Of a DNA stretch of 14,128 nt, positions 1-6,581 are shown in pieces; the stretch's first letter is position 1, and every line of letters begins with the position of its first letter. Origin of the DNA: CAYFXE01 sp964347035 (GTDB lineage: Bacteria; Acidobacteriota; Aminicenantia; Aminicenantales; Aminicenantaceae); the NCBI GenBank assembly GCA_964347035.1, contig CAYFXE010000059.1:1-14128 (forward strand). Reading direction: 5' to 3'. The notes below the pieces were generated by a model. It searched no databases. It had not been told where the DNA came from and saw nothing but the letters and a program-made list of their open reading frames with translations. The position numbers and the translations under genes are program-made.

Positions 1-59
1 CTTGCATCCTCAACATCGGGGAGGCCAGGATCAGCGTTCTTCCAGAGGGAGAGGAATTT
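1..59 (-). pseudogene. Remnant or 3' part of a TPR-protein C-terminus (partial)
   Basis: Read leftward, the frame is open from just after a TAA (60-62) to the window edge. It encodes KFLSLWKNADPGLPDVEDA, which resembles the closing segment (WKDADP-I-EVEDA type) of TPR-containing kinases and related proteins. No start codon is present, and the stop lies immediately upstream in the same frame. It therefore looks like the tail of a decayed or truncated paralogue directly downstream of the kinase gene. The piece is only about 19 residues long, so a chance resemblance is possible, and what lies beyond the edge is unknown. Confidence 0.35.
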
Positions 60-88
60 TTAGTAATGTTTTATAGTTTTGGTTGTGC

Positions 89-2563
89 CTATTCCAATTT
101 CATTTTCTTCAGCAGGGCTTGGAACCTTGGATGTGAGTGCAGATTATCCAAAGCAGGTTCCATCACTTTTATCCAAACCATCCCAGGGCTATGTCGTTCA
201 TAGGCTTTTTCTAAGTATTCTAAGGCCTCATCATTTTCTCCGAGTCGGACACAAATCCCTGCCCCAGTGATACCATCAGTTAGGATGTTTTTCAATTCCA
301 GCAAAGTGGCTCTGTAACCCGACTTCTCGTAGATGCCCTCAAGAGCATCGATGTCTCTTACAAATTGACCCGCTAATAGCGTCTCAAATAAATGGGGGAA
401 GGCCTTATCGTACTGTTCTTTTTCAGCATAGGCACTCCAAAGGAAGAGATTGATCATAGGAGATTTCATCCCCGTGGCCAGTAACCTCTCCATTTCCTGT
501 ATGGCCTGGTCATACTGACGGGAGTAAAATAATGTCATTCCTATTCCGCTATCCATTAAGGGAGAGAGCGGATCGAGTTCCCTAGCGCGTCTTCTCTCTG
601 CTAGGGATTTTTCCATATCTCCTTTAATGGCAGCATAAAATTCACCAGATAAAAAGTGGGCATCAGCTAAATTGGGATTCAGTTCGAGTGCTCGTATAAT
701 CTCTGCCTCTGCACCGTCCCAGTCCCAATCCCGCATCATCCTGACTGTTCCAAGAGAGTGGTGAGCAAAGGCCAGGGAGTCATCGATCTCGAGTGCTTTC
801 TCTGCAGCTGCTTTTGCTTTTTGAAAGGCCTGCTCTCGTAGAAAATAACCCCACAGTCCAAGTCCACTGTAGGCTAAAGAAATTCCTGCATAGGCTGGTG
901 CGTACAGCGGATCGTTTTCTATCGCTTCTTGGAAGAACTCTAAGGCTTTCTGCCAACCAGCAGGAGTCCATTTGCTCGCATAAATGTGGCCTTTTAGATA
1001 GGCCTTATAGGCCTCGGTATTCTCTGTATAATCTTTGATTAGACGTTTTTCCTCTTCTTTGGTTAAGGAAAGCTTTAACTTATCTGATATTTTTTTCGAG
1101 ATGTCTTCTTGAACAGCAAAGATTTCAGAAAATTTTCTGTTGTACTGTGCGCCCCAGATAATGCTGTTGTCCTGAGTGTCAATAAGCTCAGCACTTATAG
1201 ATAGATCATCACCGCGCTGTGCGATCCGGCCTGTGAGGATGGCTCTAACTTTTAATTCTTGCCCTACAGCTTGTATATCGGGCTTTTTCCCTTTGTACTG
1301 GAAAGCGGAAAAGCTTGAGATCACCTTCTTCAGCCCGGATAGTTGTGACAGATTATTGATAAGGCTCACCGTGATTCCGTCGATGAGATCCTCTTGACCT
1401 GGATCCGCATCTCCAATTTCAAAAGGAAGCACTGCCAACGAGTCTATCGATTCTGCACGGCCTATAAATAGTGAAACCCCTCCTATAATTATCAATGCCA
1501 GTAATACGGCAGCTCCACAGTAGAGCAGAATTTTTTTCCATTGAATTTTGGTAATTTTTTCTTTTATGGGTTTCTTCTTAATCAGTGCCCTTTCTATAGT
1601 AGGAATTTCCTTTTCTATTTTGATGACATCAGAAAGAAGCTCTTCTGCCTCCTGGTATCTGTTCTCTCTGTCTTTCTCCATACATCTGAGGATTATTCGG
1701 CTGAGTTCTTTGGATATCTGGGGATTGAGGTCTGTTGGATTTGGGGGCTCCTCTGTTTTATGCTTGAGGGCGATACTTAGTGCTGTCTCTCCTTCATACG
1801 GGGTCAATCCGGTAACCATTTCATAAAGGATGACCCCCAGCGAATAGATGTCAGAGCGCTGATCTGCCTCTTTTCCCTCCACCTGCTCTGGGGACATATA
1901 ATCGGGGGTTCCGATGATCATCCCGGCTTCGGTAACGCCTTTTGCTTCGAGGGAGCGGGCTATCCCGAAATCCATGATCTTGGCATTTCCTTTCCTGTCG
2001 ATCATGATGTTCTGCGGCTTGAGATCGCGGTGGACAACACCGATGCGATGGGCCTCTGCCAATCCCTCACATATCTGTTTGGCTATGGATAAAGCCTTTC
2101 CTTCGGTCAACCTCTCTGATCTTTTAACAAAGCTCTTTAGATCTTCACCGGGCACATATTCCATGGTGATGTAGAAAGTGCCGTTCTCCTCGTTGATGTC
2201 ATGCATCCGGCAGACATTCTTGTGGGTGATTTTGCGAGCCAGCTTCAATTCGTTCTTGAAGCGGTTGATGGTGCTTTTGTCGGCAGTGATATTGGGATTG
2301 AGGAGTTTAAGAGCCATCTCCTCGTCTATTTGTTTATCGATGACTCTGTAAACACTCCCCATGCCCCCTTTGCCCAGCTTTTCGAGGATTTCATACCTTT
2401 TGGCAAATGCTGTTCCCCTGCTTAGCTCTTCGGCAGGAATTTCCAGTGTTTTAGTGTGGGAGACCGGGATATCTTCTATAGGAGTTAGTTGGGTACCACA
2501 GTCTGCACAAAAACGGGATGTATCAGGATTATCGGTCTGACATTTGGGGCATTTGACTGTCAC
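89..2563 (-). CDS. Membrane Ser/Thr protein kinase with zinc ribbon, TolB-like domain and TPRs
   Basis: An 824-residue Hanks-type kinase expected to phosphorylate Ser/Thr on unknown partners. Domains in order: a zinc ribbon (C5, C8, C19, C22); a kinase domain at about 57-315 with glycine loop GKGGMGSV (64-71), ATP lysine K86, likely helix-C E105, HRDLKPQN (178-185), DFG (198-200) and GTPDYMSPE (218-226); one transmembrane helix at about 344-368; a TolB-like region at about 374-500 (starting DSLAVLPF); and TPR-type helical repeats at about 516-790. The catalytic residues are all present, so it should be active. The single membrane helix puts the kinase in the cytoplasm and the TolB/TPR half outside, a sensor-like layout. 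The start is GTG at 2563, preceded by a GAGGGG ribosome site; the protein then opens directly with the zinc ribbon. The gene is monocistronic as far as visible. Domain identities are firm; signal and targets are unknown. Confidence 0.93.
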   Translation of the reverse strand: MTVKCPKCQTDNPDTSRFCADCGTQLTPIEDIPVSHTKTLEIPAEELSRGTAFAKRYEILEKLGKGGMGSVYRVIDKQIDEEMALKLLNPNITADKSTINRFKNELKLARKITHKNVCRMHDINEENGTFYITMEYVPGEDLKSFVKRSERLTEGKALSIAKQICEGLAEAHRIGVVHRDLKPQNIMIDRKGNAKIMDFGIARSLEAKGVTEAGMIIGTPDYMSPEQVEGKEADQRSDIYSLGVILYEMVTGLTPYEGETALSIALKHKTEEPPNPTDLNPQISKELSRIILRCMEKDRENRYQEAEELLSDVIKIEKEIPTIERALIKKKPIKEKITKIQWKKILLYCGAAVLLALIIIGGVSLFIGRAESIDSLAVLPFEIGDADPGQEDLIDGITVSLINNLSQLSGLKKVISSFSAFQYKGKKPDIQAVGQELKVRAILTGRIAQRGDDLSISAELIDTQDNSIIWGAQYNRKFSEIFAVQEDISKKISDKLKLSLTKEEEKRLIKDYTENTEAYKAYLKGHIYASKWTPAGWQKALEFFQEAIENDPLYAPAYAGISLAYSGLGLWGYFLREQAFQKAKAAAEKALEIDDSLAFAHHSLGTVRMMRDWDWDGAEAEIIRALELNPNLADAHFLSGEFYAAIKGDMEKSLAERRRARELDPLSPLMDSGIGMTLFYSRQYDQAIQEMERLLATGMKSPMINLFLWSAYAEKEQYDKAFPHLFETLLAGQFVRDIDALEGIYEKSGYRATLLELKNILTDGITGAGICVRLGENDEALEYLEKAYERHSPGMVWIKVMEPALDNLHSHPRFQALLKKMKLE

Positions 2564-2588
2564 GGTTGTCCCCTCACTTGCTAGGAAA

Positions 2589-2618
2589 AGAATATCAGAT
2601 TCAGAGGAATAGAGTCAA
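2589..2618 (-). promoter_or_regulatory. Possible promoter of the kinase gene
   Basis: On the minus strand TTGACT (2618-2613) is followed after 18 bases by TATTCT (2594-2589), placing a transcript start about 20 bases before the GTG. The -10 box matches the consensus at only 4 of 6 positions, so this is tentative. Confidence 0.3.
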
Positions 2619-2690
2619 ATCGTATATGCCCGAAATTTATTGCTTATATTTTCGCAGCGATTATCCCATCCGCCTTTAGTCATTTGACTC

Positions 2691-2712
2691 TCGGTCAGTA
2701 CTTCGGTCAGTA
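2691..2712. repeat. Tandem direct repeat TCGGTCAGTA, period 12
   Basis: TCGGTCAGTA occurs at 2691-2700 and again at 2703-2712 in the spacer between tRNA-Val and the kinase gene. Two copies one helical turn apart could be a regulator site, but only two copies are seen and no function can be assigned. Confidence 0.5.
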
Positions 2713-2720
2713 ACTCCAGA

Positions 2721-2750
2721 CTAAATTAGGTTAATAATAACTTAATCTAG
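2721..2750. repeat. AT-rich inverted repeat between tRNA-Val and kinase
   Basis: CTAAATTAGGTTA (2721-2733) is matched by the imperfect inverse TAACTTAATCTAG (2738-2750), 11 of 13 positions, around a 4-base centre. It lies 3' of the tRNA gene and well upstream of the kinase start. There is no GC-rich stem with a U-run, so it is a poor classical terminator. It could be an operator or a weak processing or termination structure. Confidence 0.4.
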
Positions 2751-2827
2751 AGTAATCTGACTAAATAGACCAAAAGTACAATAAGATCATAAGTTGTTGA
2801 AATGGATACAAGAACAGGGGTGGTAAG

Positions 2828-2902
2828 TGGTGGGCGGTACTGGGTTCGAACCAGTGACCCCCGGTTTGTAAGACCGGTACTCTACCGCTGAGCTAACCGC
2901 CC
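2828..2902 (-). tRNA. tRNA-Val (anticodon UAC), CCA encoded
   Basis: Read on the minus strand, this forms a full cloverleaf. The acceptor stem is GGGCGGT paired with ACCGCCC, the D stem is GCTC/GAGT, and the anticodon stem is CCGGT/ACCGG around the loop CTTACAA, giving anticodon TAC (reads GTA and related valine codons). The variable loop has 5 bases and the T arm is ACTGG-TTCGAAC-CCAGT. The discriminator is A and CCA is encoded (2830-2828). It resembles bacterial tRNA-Val(UAC) in sequence. It has its own near-consensus promoter just upstream. Confidence 0.96.
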
Positions 2903-2919
2903 ATCCAAACTGTTTTTTA

Positions 2920-2948
2920 ATTAGAATCGAGAATATGATTTTTGTCAA
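2920..2948 (-). promoter_or_regulatory. Sigma-70 type promoter of tRNA-Val
   Basis: On the minus strand a perfect -35 TTGACA (2948-2943) and a -10 TCTAAT (2925-2920, 5 of 6) are separated by exactly 17 bases. The predicted start is about 10 bases before the mature tRNA 5' end, as expected for a short trimmed leader. Confidence 0.75.
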
Positions 2949-2974
2949 GGAAGGGAATGAGACGATAGAGCACA

Positions 2975-3003
2975 TTGACATAAAAATAGGCATATGTTAA
3001 ATT
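2975..3003 (+). promoter_or_regulatory. Probable promoter of the rplU operon
   Basis: A perfect -35 TTGACA (2975-2980) is followed 17 bases later by TAAATT (2998-3003, 4 of 6 to consensus), predicting a leader of about 35 bases before the rplU ATG. It sits back to back with the tRNA-Val promoter, the two -35 boxes being 26 bases apart. Confidence 0.5.
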
Positions 3004-3043
3004 TAGAATCCGAAAATTTCAGATTCCAATAAAGGTTAATAAG

Positions 3044-3601
3044 ATGTTCGCCGTGATAAGAACTGGTGGAAAACAGTACAGAGTCCAGAAGGGAGATGTC
3101 CTTCAAGTGGAGAAACTCGACATTAAAGAGGGCCAGAAGGTTGTCTTTGATGAGATCCTGCTCATCCAGGAGGGGAAGAAGATTCTCATCGGTACCCCCC
3201 TGGTTGAAAAGGCTCAGGTGAAAGCTGAAGTTATCGAGAATTTCAAGGACGATAAGGTTATCATCTTCAAGAAAAAAAGAAGAAAACAATACAAGAAGAA
3301 GACAGGCCATCGACAGGAGCTGACACGAGTAAAGATTGAAGAGATCATCTCCAGTGCGAAAGTGCCAGCCCGAAAGCCCAAAGTGGAAGAAAAAGAGATG
3401 AAGAAGAAAGCAGTTCCCAGGAAAGAAAAGCCAAAAAAACCGGAAGTCAAAGAGAAGTCTGAAGCAAAGAAAAAACCAGCAGCCGAGAAGGAAACCAAAC
3501 CAAGGACGAAAAAAAGAGAAGCAACCAAACCACCGCCCAACGAGAAAGCCAGTAAGGCGGCTTCGAAACCAAAGAAAATGACCAAGTTAAAGGAGAAATA
3601 G
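3044..3601 (+). CDS. rplU: 50S ribosomal protein L21 with long Lys-rich C-terminal extension
   Basis: L21 binds 23S rRNA in the large ribosomal subunit. The canonical L21 fold fills residues 1 to about 103: it opens MFAVIRTGGKQYRV, and the family signature lies around KKTGHRQ (85-91). The usual family length is about 100-105 residues. Here a tail of about 82 residues follows, made almost entirely of Lys, Glu, Pro, Ala, Thr and Ser, low in complexity, probably disordered and very basic. The frame stays open to the TAG at 3599, just before rpmA, so the tail is translated. The ribosome site AAAGG (3031-3035) is 8 bases from the ATG. First gene of rplU-rpmA-obg-nadD-rsfS. The tail may contact rRNA; that is inference. 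Confidence 0.97.
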   Translation: MFAVIRTGGKQYRVQKGDVLQVEKLDIKEGQKVVFDEILLIQEGKKILIGTPLVEKAQVKAEVIENFKDDKVIIFKKKRRKQYKKKTGHRQELTRVKIEEIISSAKVPARKPKVEEKEMKKKAVPRKEKPKKPEVKEKSEAKKKPAAEKETKPRTKKREATKPPPNEKASKAASKPKKMTKLKEK

Positions 3602-3602
3602 G

Positions 3603-3857
3603 ATGGCCCATAAAAAATCTGCTGGAAGCGCCAGGAACGGGAGAGACAGTCATTCAAAGCGGTTGGGTGTCAAGCGGTCTGGAGGCCAATTTGTCACAGC
3701 CGGATCAATCCTTGTCCGGCAAAGAGGCACACCGTTTAAGCCCGGAATAAACGTTGGGCGTGGGAAAGACGATACTCTTTTTGCCAAGAGCACAGGATTT
3801 GTCCGATTTGAATCCAGAGGAAAAGGGAGAAAACTCGTTTCTGTCGTCCCTTCCTAG
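3603..3857 (+). CDS. rpmA: 50S ribosomal protein L27
   Basis: An 84-residue protein that opens MAHKKSAGSARNGRDS, the standard L27 N-terminus that reaches the peptidyl-transferase centre. There is no cleavable N-terminal extension of the kind found in Firmicutes L27. The body has the family pattern GVKRSGGQFVTAGSILVRQR followed by FKPG and VGRGKDDTLFA. The ATG is one base after the rplU stop, with AAGGAG inside the rplU end as its ribosome site, indicating translational coupling. The length matches the family. Confidence 0.98.
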   Translation: MAHKKSAGSARNGRDSHSKRLGVKRSGGQFVTAGSILVRQRGTPFKPGINVGRGKDDTLFAKSTGFVRFESRGKGRKLVSVVPS

Positions 3858-3881
3858 GAGGAGATTCGAGCCCCGCTGAGT

Positions 3882-4895
3882 ATGTTCGTTGATCAAGTCA
3901 AGGTGATTCTCCGTGCAGGAAAGGGAGGGAATGGGTGTGTGAGCTTTCGCAGAGAAAGGGGAGTTCCCCGAGGGGGACCTGACGGCGGTCGGGGAGGTGA
4001 TGGGGGAAACATTTATTTGATCTCTGATCCGAACATCAATTCACTCGCCTACTTTCGATTCCATCCCATAAATAAAGCTAAAAGAGGCGCCCATGGTCAG
4101 GGGGGAAATCGCCAGGGAAAAAAGGGAGAGGATGCCATCCTGAAGGTCCCGGTCGGGACAATAGCCAGGGAGGAGAATAAAGAAACAATTCTTTTTGACT
4201 TTGTTGAGTCTGGGCAGGAATATGTGGCTTCCCGAGGAGGAAAGGGAGGAAGAGGAAATGCGTCCTTTGCCACACCAACGTATCAAGCCCCGAGAGAAGC
4301 AGAGGATGGTCAGCCAGGAGAAGAAAAGACTCTTGTCCTGGAGTTAAAGCTCATCGCCGATGTTGGTATCATCGGTTTTCCGAATGTCGGAAAGTCCACT
4401 TTGATCTCTAAGATCTCTGCGGCAAAGCCCCTCGTCGCCGATTATCCATTCACGACACTGATTCCCAACCTGGGTGTGGTGGATGTGGATGAATTCAAGA
4501 GTTTTGTTATCGCCGATATACCAGGACTCATAGAGGGGGCTCATTTAGGGCATGGTTTGGGAGTAAAATTCCTGAAGCACGTGGAGCGCACAAAAATTCT
4601 GGTTCATCTTATCGATGTCTCTCCTTATAACCAAAGAAATCCCATCCATGATTTCGAGACGGTGATGAAAGAATTGGAGGCCTTCAATCCTCTATTGGTC
4701 AGAAAACGCCAAATCCTGGTCGCGAATAAAATTGACCTCCTCGAGGATGACAATGAGAGATTGAAGATAGTCAAAGGGCTGGCGCGAAGTAAGAAATTGC
4801 CCTTTTTCGCCGTTTCTGCCTTGAAAAAGATAGGCTTGAAGGAATTGGTTTCAGCGATGGTGGAGAGGTTAGGCCTACGAAGAAAAACAGGCTGA
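3882..4895 (+). CDS. obg: Obg family GTPase, ribosome assembly and stress
   Basis: A 337-residue GTPase associated with 50S maturation and stress control. The glycine-rich Obg domain is at about 1-157 (for example GGRGGDGGN and RGGKGGRGN). The G domain follows with G1 GFPNVGKS (165-172), switch I TT (191-192), G3 DIPG (212-215), G4 NKID (282-285) and G5 SAL (312-314). The protein stops after the G domain, with no C-terminal OCT domain, which is common outside Gram-positives. The MFVDQVK start is conserved, although the only strong ribosome sequence (AGGAGG, 3856-3861, overlapping the rpmA stop) is some 20 bases upstream, farther than usual. It is part of the classical rplU-rpmA-obg cluster. 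Confidence 0.97.
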   Translation: MFVDQVKVILRAGKGGNGCVSFRRERGVPRGGPDGGRGGDGGNIYLISDPNINSLAYFRFHPINKAKRGAHGQGGNRQGKKGEDAILKVPVGTIAREENKETILFDFVESGQEYVASRGGKGGRGNASFATPTYQAPREAEDGQPGEEKTLVLELKLIADVGIIGFPNVGKSTLISKISAAKPLVADYPFTTLIPNLGVVDVDEFKSFVIADIPGLIEGAHLGHGLGVKFLKHVERTKILVHLIDVSPYNQRNPIHDFETVMKELEAFNPLLVRKRQILVANKIDLLEDDNERLKIVKGLARSKKLPFFAVSALKKIGLKELVSAMVERLGLRRKTG

Positions 4896-4896
4896 C

Positions 4897-5568
4897 GTGA
4901 GGATGAAGGAGAGAATCGGCATCTTAGGCGGGACATTTAATCCCATCCATTCGGGGCACTTGAAGGTGGCTAAGGAGGTTTTGAAAAAGTTCCGTTTAGA
5001 GAAGATTCTGTTCATCCCTTCTTATATTCCTCCGCATAAAGAGTCTGTGGACATCGCGTCTCCCTTTCACCGCCTAAAAATGATTGAACTGGCTATTTCC
5101 TCATTCTCCCAGTTTATCGCCTCCTCTATCGAGATAGAGGCCAAGGGGAAATCTTACTCGATCTACACGTTAAAAAAGATGAAGAAGAATTTCCCTGAAG
5201 CTACGGTCTTTTTCATCCTGGGTATCGATGCTTTTATAGAAATAGATACCTGGAGAGAGTACAAGAAAGTGCTCGAACAGTGTTATTTTATCATTGTCAG
5301 CCGCCCTGGGTATCGCCTCGAGGAGGCCTCGGGAACCTTGCCCAAAGAATACATGGAGAAAATCATCGAAGTGAAAGATGTCGAAGTTATCAAGGAGGAT
5401 CTGCTTCTCTCGTATAAGATATTCCTCTTCCCGATGGAGAGTTTGAATATTTCCTCGACCGAAATCCGGAAAAAAATCAGACAGGACCAGTCCATAAAAG
5501 GATCCGTCCCAGAGGCTGTCATGGAGTATATTCAGAAGAATAAGCTTTATCGGATGAACAATGGCTAA
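4897..5568 (+). CDS. nadD: Nicotinate-nucleotide adenylyltransferase
   Basis: Transfers AMP from ATP to nicotinate mononucleotide, giving deamido-NAD, the substrate of the NadE found farther right in the window. In the 223-residue reading, the nucleotidyltransferase signature GGTFNPIHSGHL is at 11-22, LGIDAFIEIDTW at 108-119, and the ISSTEIR ATP-binding motif at 185-191. Length is normal. The start may be GTG 4897, one base after the obg stop, or ATG 4903 two codons later. CAGG at 4887-4890 suits the GTG better. It overlaps the next gene by 8 bases, so the operon is translationally coupled. Confidence 0.96.
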   Translation: MRMKERIGILGGTFNPIHSGHLKVAKEVLKKFRLEKILFIPSYIPPHKESVDIASPFHRLKMIELAISSFSQFIASSIEIEAKGKSYSIYTLKKMKKNFPEATVFFILGIDAFIEIDTWREYKKVLEQCYFIIVSRPGYRLEEASGTLPKEYMEKIIEVKDVEVIKEDLLLSYKIFLFPMESLNISSTEIRKKIRQDQSIKGSVPEAVMEYIQKNKLYRMNNG

Positions 5569-5932
5569 AATAGAGACAAAAACATTCTCCAAACGGAGCC
5601 TGCCTCGTGATGTGAAGCTGTCTGTTAAGTCTAGCCTAGCCAAGAAAGCGGAAGATCTTGTGGTCCTTGATCTAAGGAGGATATCCTCGTTTACTGATTT
5701 TTTCATCATAACCCATGGAAACTCACCGAGACAGAATAAAGCTATTTACCAGAGTATTGAACAGGAATTGAAGAAGGATAATGTCTATCCCTTGAGTGTT
5801 GAGGGTAAGGAACATGCAGAATGGATATTGATGGATTACGGCAGTTTCATCGTTCATATATTTTCTGAAGGATCCAGAGAATATTATTCGTTAGAAAAGC
5901 TTTGGGGGGATGCGCCTAAGATATATTACTAG
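5561..5932 (+). CDS. rsfS: Ribosomal silencing factor RsfS
   Basis: Binds L14 on the 50S subunit and blocks joining with 30S under nutrient limitation. The 123-residue protein has a variable N-terminus of about 30 residues, then the family core: VVLDLRRISSFTDFFIITHG, VEGKEHAEWILMDYG with the conserved Trp, and VHIF...REYYSLEKLWGDA. Its ATG lies inside the nadD end (8-base overlap). nadD-rsfS adjacency is widespread in bacteria and supports the call. It is the last gene of the first plus-strand operon; no strong terminator is visible after it. Confidence 0.95.
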   Translation: MAKIETKTFSKRSLPRDVKLSVKSSLAKKAEDLVVLDLRRISSFTDFFIITHGNSPRQNKAIYQSIEQELKKDNVYPLSVEGKEHAEWILMDYGSFIVHIFSEGSREYYSLEKLWGDAPKIYY

Positions 5933-6014
5933 GATCCTTTTTCATTCTCAATCCCTGATGATTCATTGAATAGGAGAGAGAGGAGGGTCTATCTTAAAAA
6001 ATTTATAAAAAAAG

Positions 6015-6043
6015 TTGACATTTGAGATGATAATCATTATTTT
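6015..6043 (+). promoter_or_regulatory. Putative promoter of the rlmH-dksA-comF block
   Basis: TTGACA (6015-6020) and TATTTT (6038-6043, 4 of 6) are spaced by 17 bases in an AT-rich gap after rsfS. Together with a repressor-like dyad in the spacer, this suggests an independent, regulated transcription start for rlmH, dksA-like and comF. Confidence 0.45.
6028..6042 (+). promoter_or_regulatory. Fur-family-like operator
   Basis: TGATAATCATTATTT matches the Bacillus-type 7-1-7 Fur box (TGATAATNATTATCA) at 13 of 15 positions counting the free centre. The region 6023-6041 matches the 19-bp E. coli Fur consensus at 14 positions. The dyad lies between the -35 and -10 of the putative promoter, where a repressor would block polymerase. 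Fur, Zur and PerR boxes overlap in sequence, so the metal or signal cannot be told, and AT-rich DNA raises the chance of coincidence. Confidence 0.4.
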
Positions 6044-6083
6044 ATTGTCAATTTTCTGAAGAAGACATAGAAATTTCATCGAT

Positions 6084-6093
6084 GGGAGGGAAG
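6084..6093 (+). promoter_or_regulatory. Ribosome binding site that fixes the rlmH start
   Basis: GGAGGGAAGG lies 9 bases before the ATG at 6103 and inside the reading frame that would open at ATG 6082. The upstream ATG has no such site, and the family N-terminus matches from 6103, so 6103 is the preferred start. Confidence 0.7.
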
Positions 6094-6102
6094 GCTTTTT
6101 TT

Positions 6103-6570
6103 ATGAAACTGAAGATACTTTGGCCTGGTAAGACACGGAACCACGAGATAAGAAGCTTGCAGAAGTCTTACATACAGAAAATCAATAGATTGGAAAAATG
6201 CGCGGTGATCGAGACAAAGGAGGCCAGAGGTCTTGAAGAGAAATTTTCGGAAAAAATAAAAAAAATTGAGACTGAAGGGCTTGAAAAACATCTTGGAGAT
6301 GATTATATTATCTGCCTCACTGATAAAGGAGAAGAAATGAACTCTGATGAGTTTAGCCGTTTTTTAGAAAAAATGACTTCGAGTTCCTCCCGAGTCATCA
6401 CTTTTGTTGTCGGCGGATTTCTCGGGTTGGAGGAAAGAATTTTAAAGAAAGCCCATTGTCTCCTTTCTCTCTCCAAAATGACATTTTCTCATGAGATGAT
6501 TCGTCTTCTCCTGTTAGAACAAATTTACAGGTCACTTACTATTTTGAAAGGACGCCATTACGCCAAGTAA
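6103..6570 (+). CDS. rlmH: 23S rRNA (pseudouridine1915-N3)-methyltransferase RlmH
   Basis: A SPOUT-class enzyme that methylates pseudouridine 1915 in helix 69 of 23S rRNA using S-adenosylmethionine. From ATG 6103 the protein has 155 residues, the usual length, and opens MKLKILWPGKTRN. The knot region reads FVVGGFLGLEERIL, followed by LSLSKMTFSHEMIRLLLLEQ and YRSLTILKG, all family hallmarks. The C-terminus ends RHYAK, where most members end in Tyr-His-Arg/Lys; the Tyr is kept but the following His is Ala. rsfS-rlmH adjacency is conserved in many bacteria. The frame could start at 6082, but the ribosome site argues against it. Confidence 0.92.
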   Translation: MKLKILWPGKTRNHEIRSLQKSYIQKINRLEKCAVIETKEARGLEEKFSEKIKKIETEGLEKHLGDDYIICLTDKGEEMNSDEFSRFLEKMTSSSSRVITFVVGGFLGLEERILKKAHCLLSLSKMTFSHEMIRLLLLEQIYRSLTILKGRHYAK

Positions 6571-6581
6571 GGGGGTATAGA

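Noticed and set aside
3214..3657. A 147-residue Phe/Ser/Leu-rich open frame on the minus strand.
   Set aside because: It is the antisense of the Lys-rich L21 tail; A-rich coding DNA creates long open frames on the opposite strand. No family features.
3841..3881. A regulatory or riboswitch element before obg.
   Set aside because: Only 24 bases separate rpmA and obg; it holds a distant AGGAGG but no structured element.
5170..5709. A 179-residue open frame on the minus strand.
   Set aside because: Lies entirely opposite nadD and rsfS, both clearly real; no recognisable motif.
6082..6102. An earlier rlmH start at ATG 6082.
   Set aside because: It has no ribosome site. A strong GGAGGGAAGG lies just before ATG 6103, where the family N-terminus begins.
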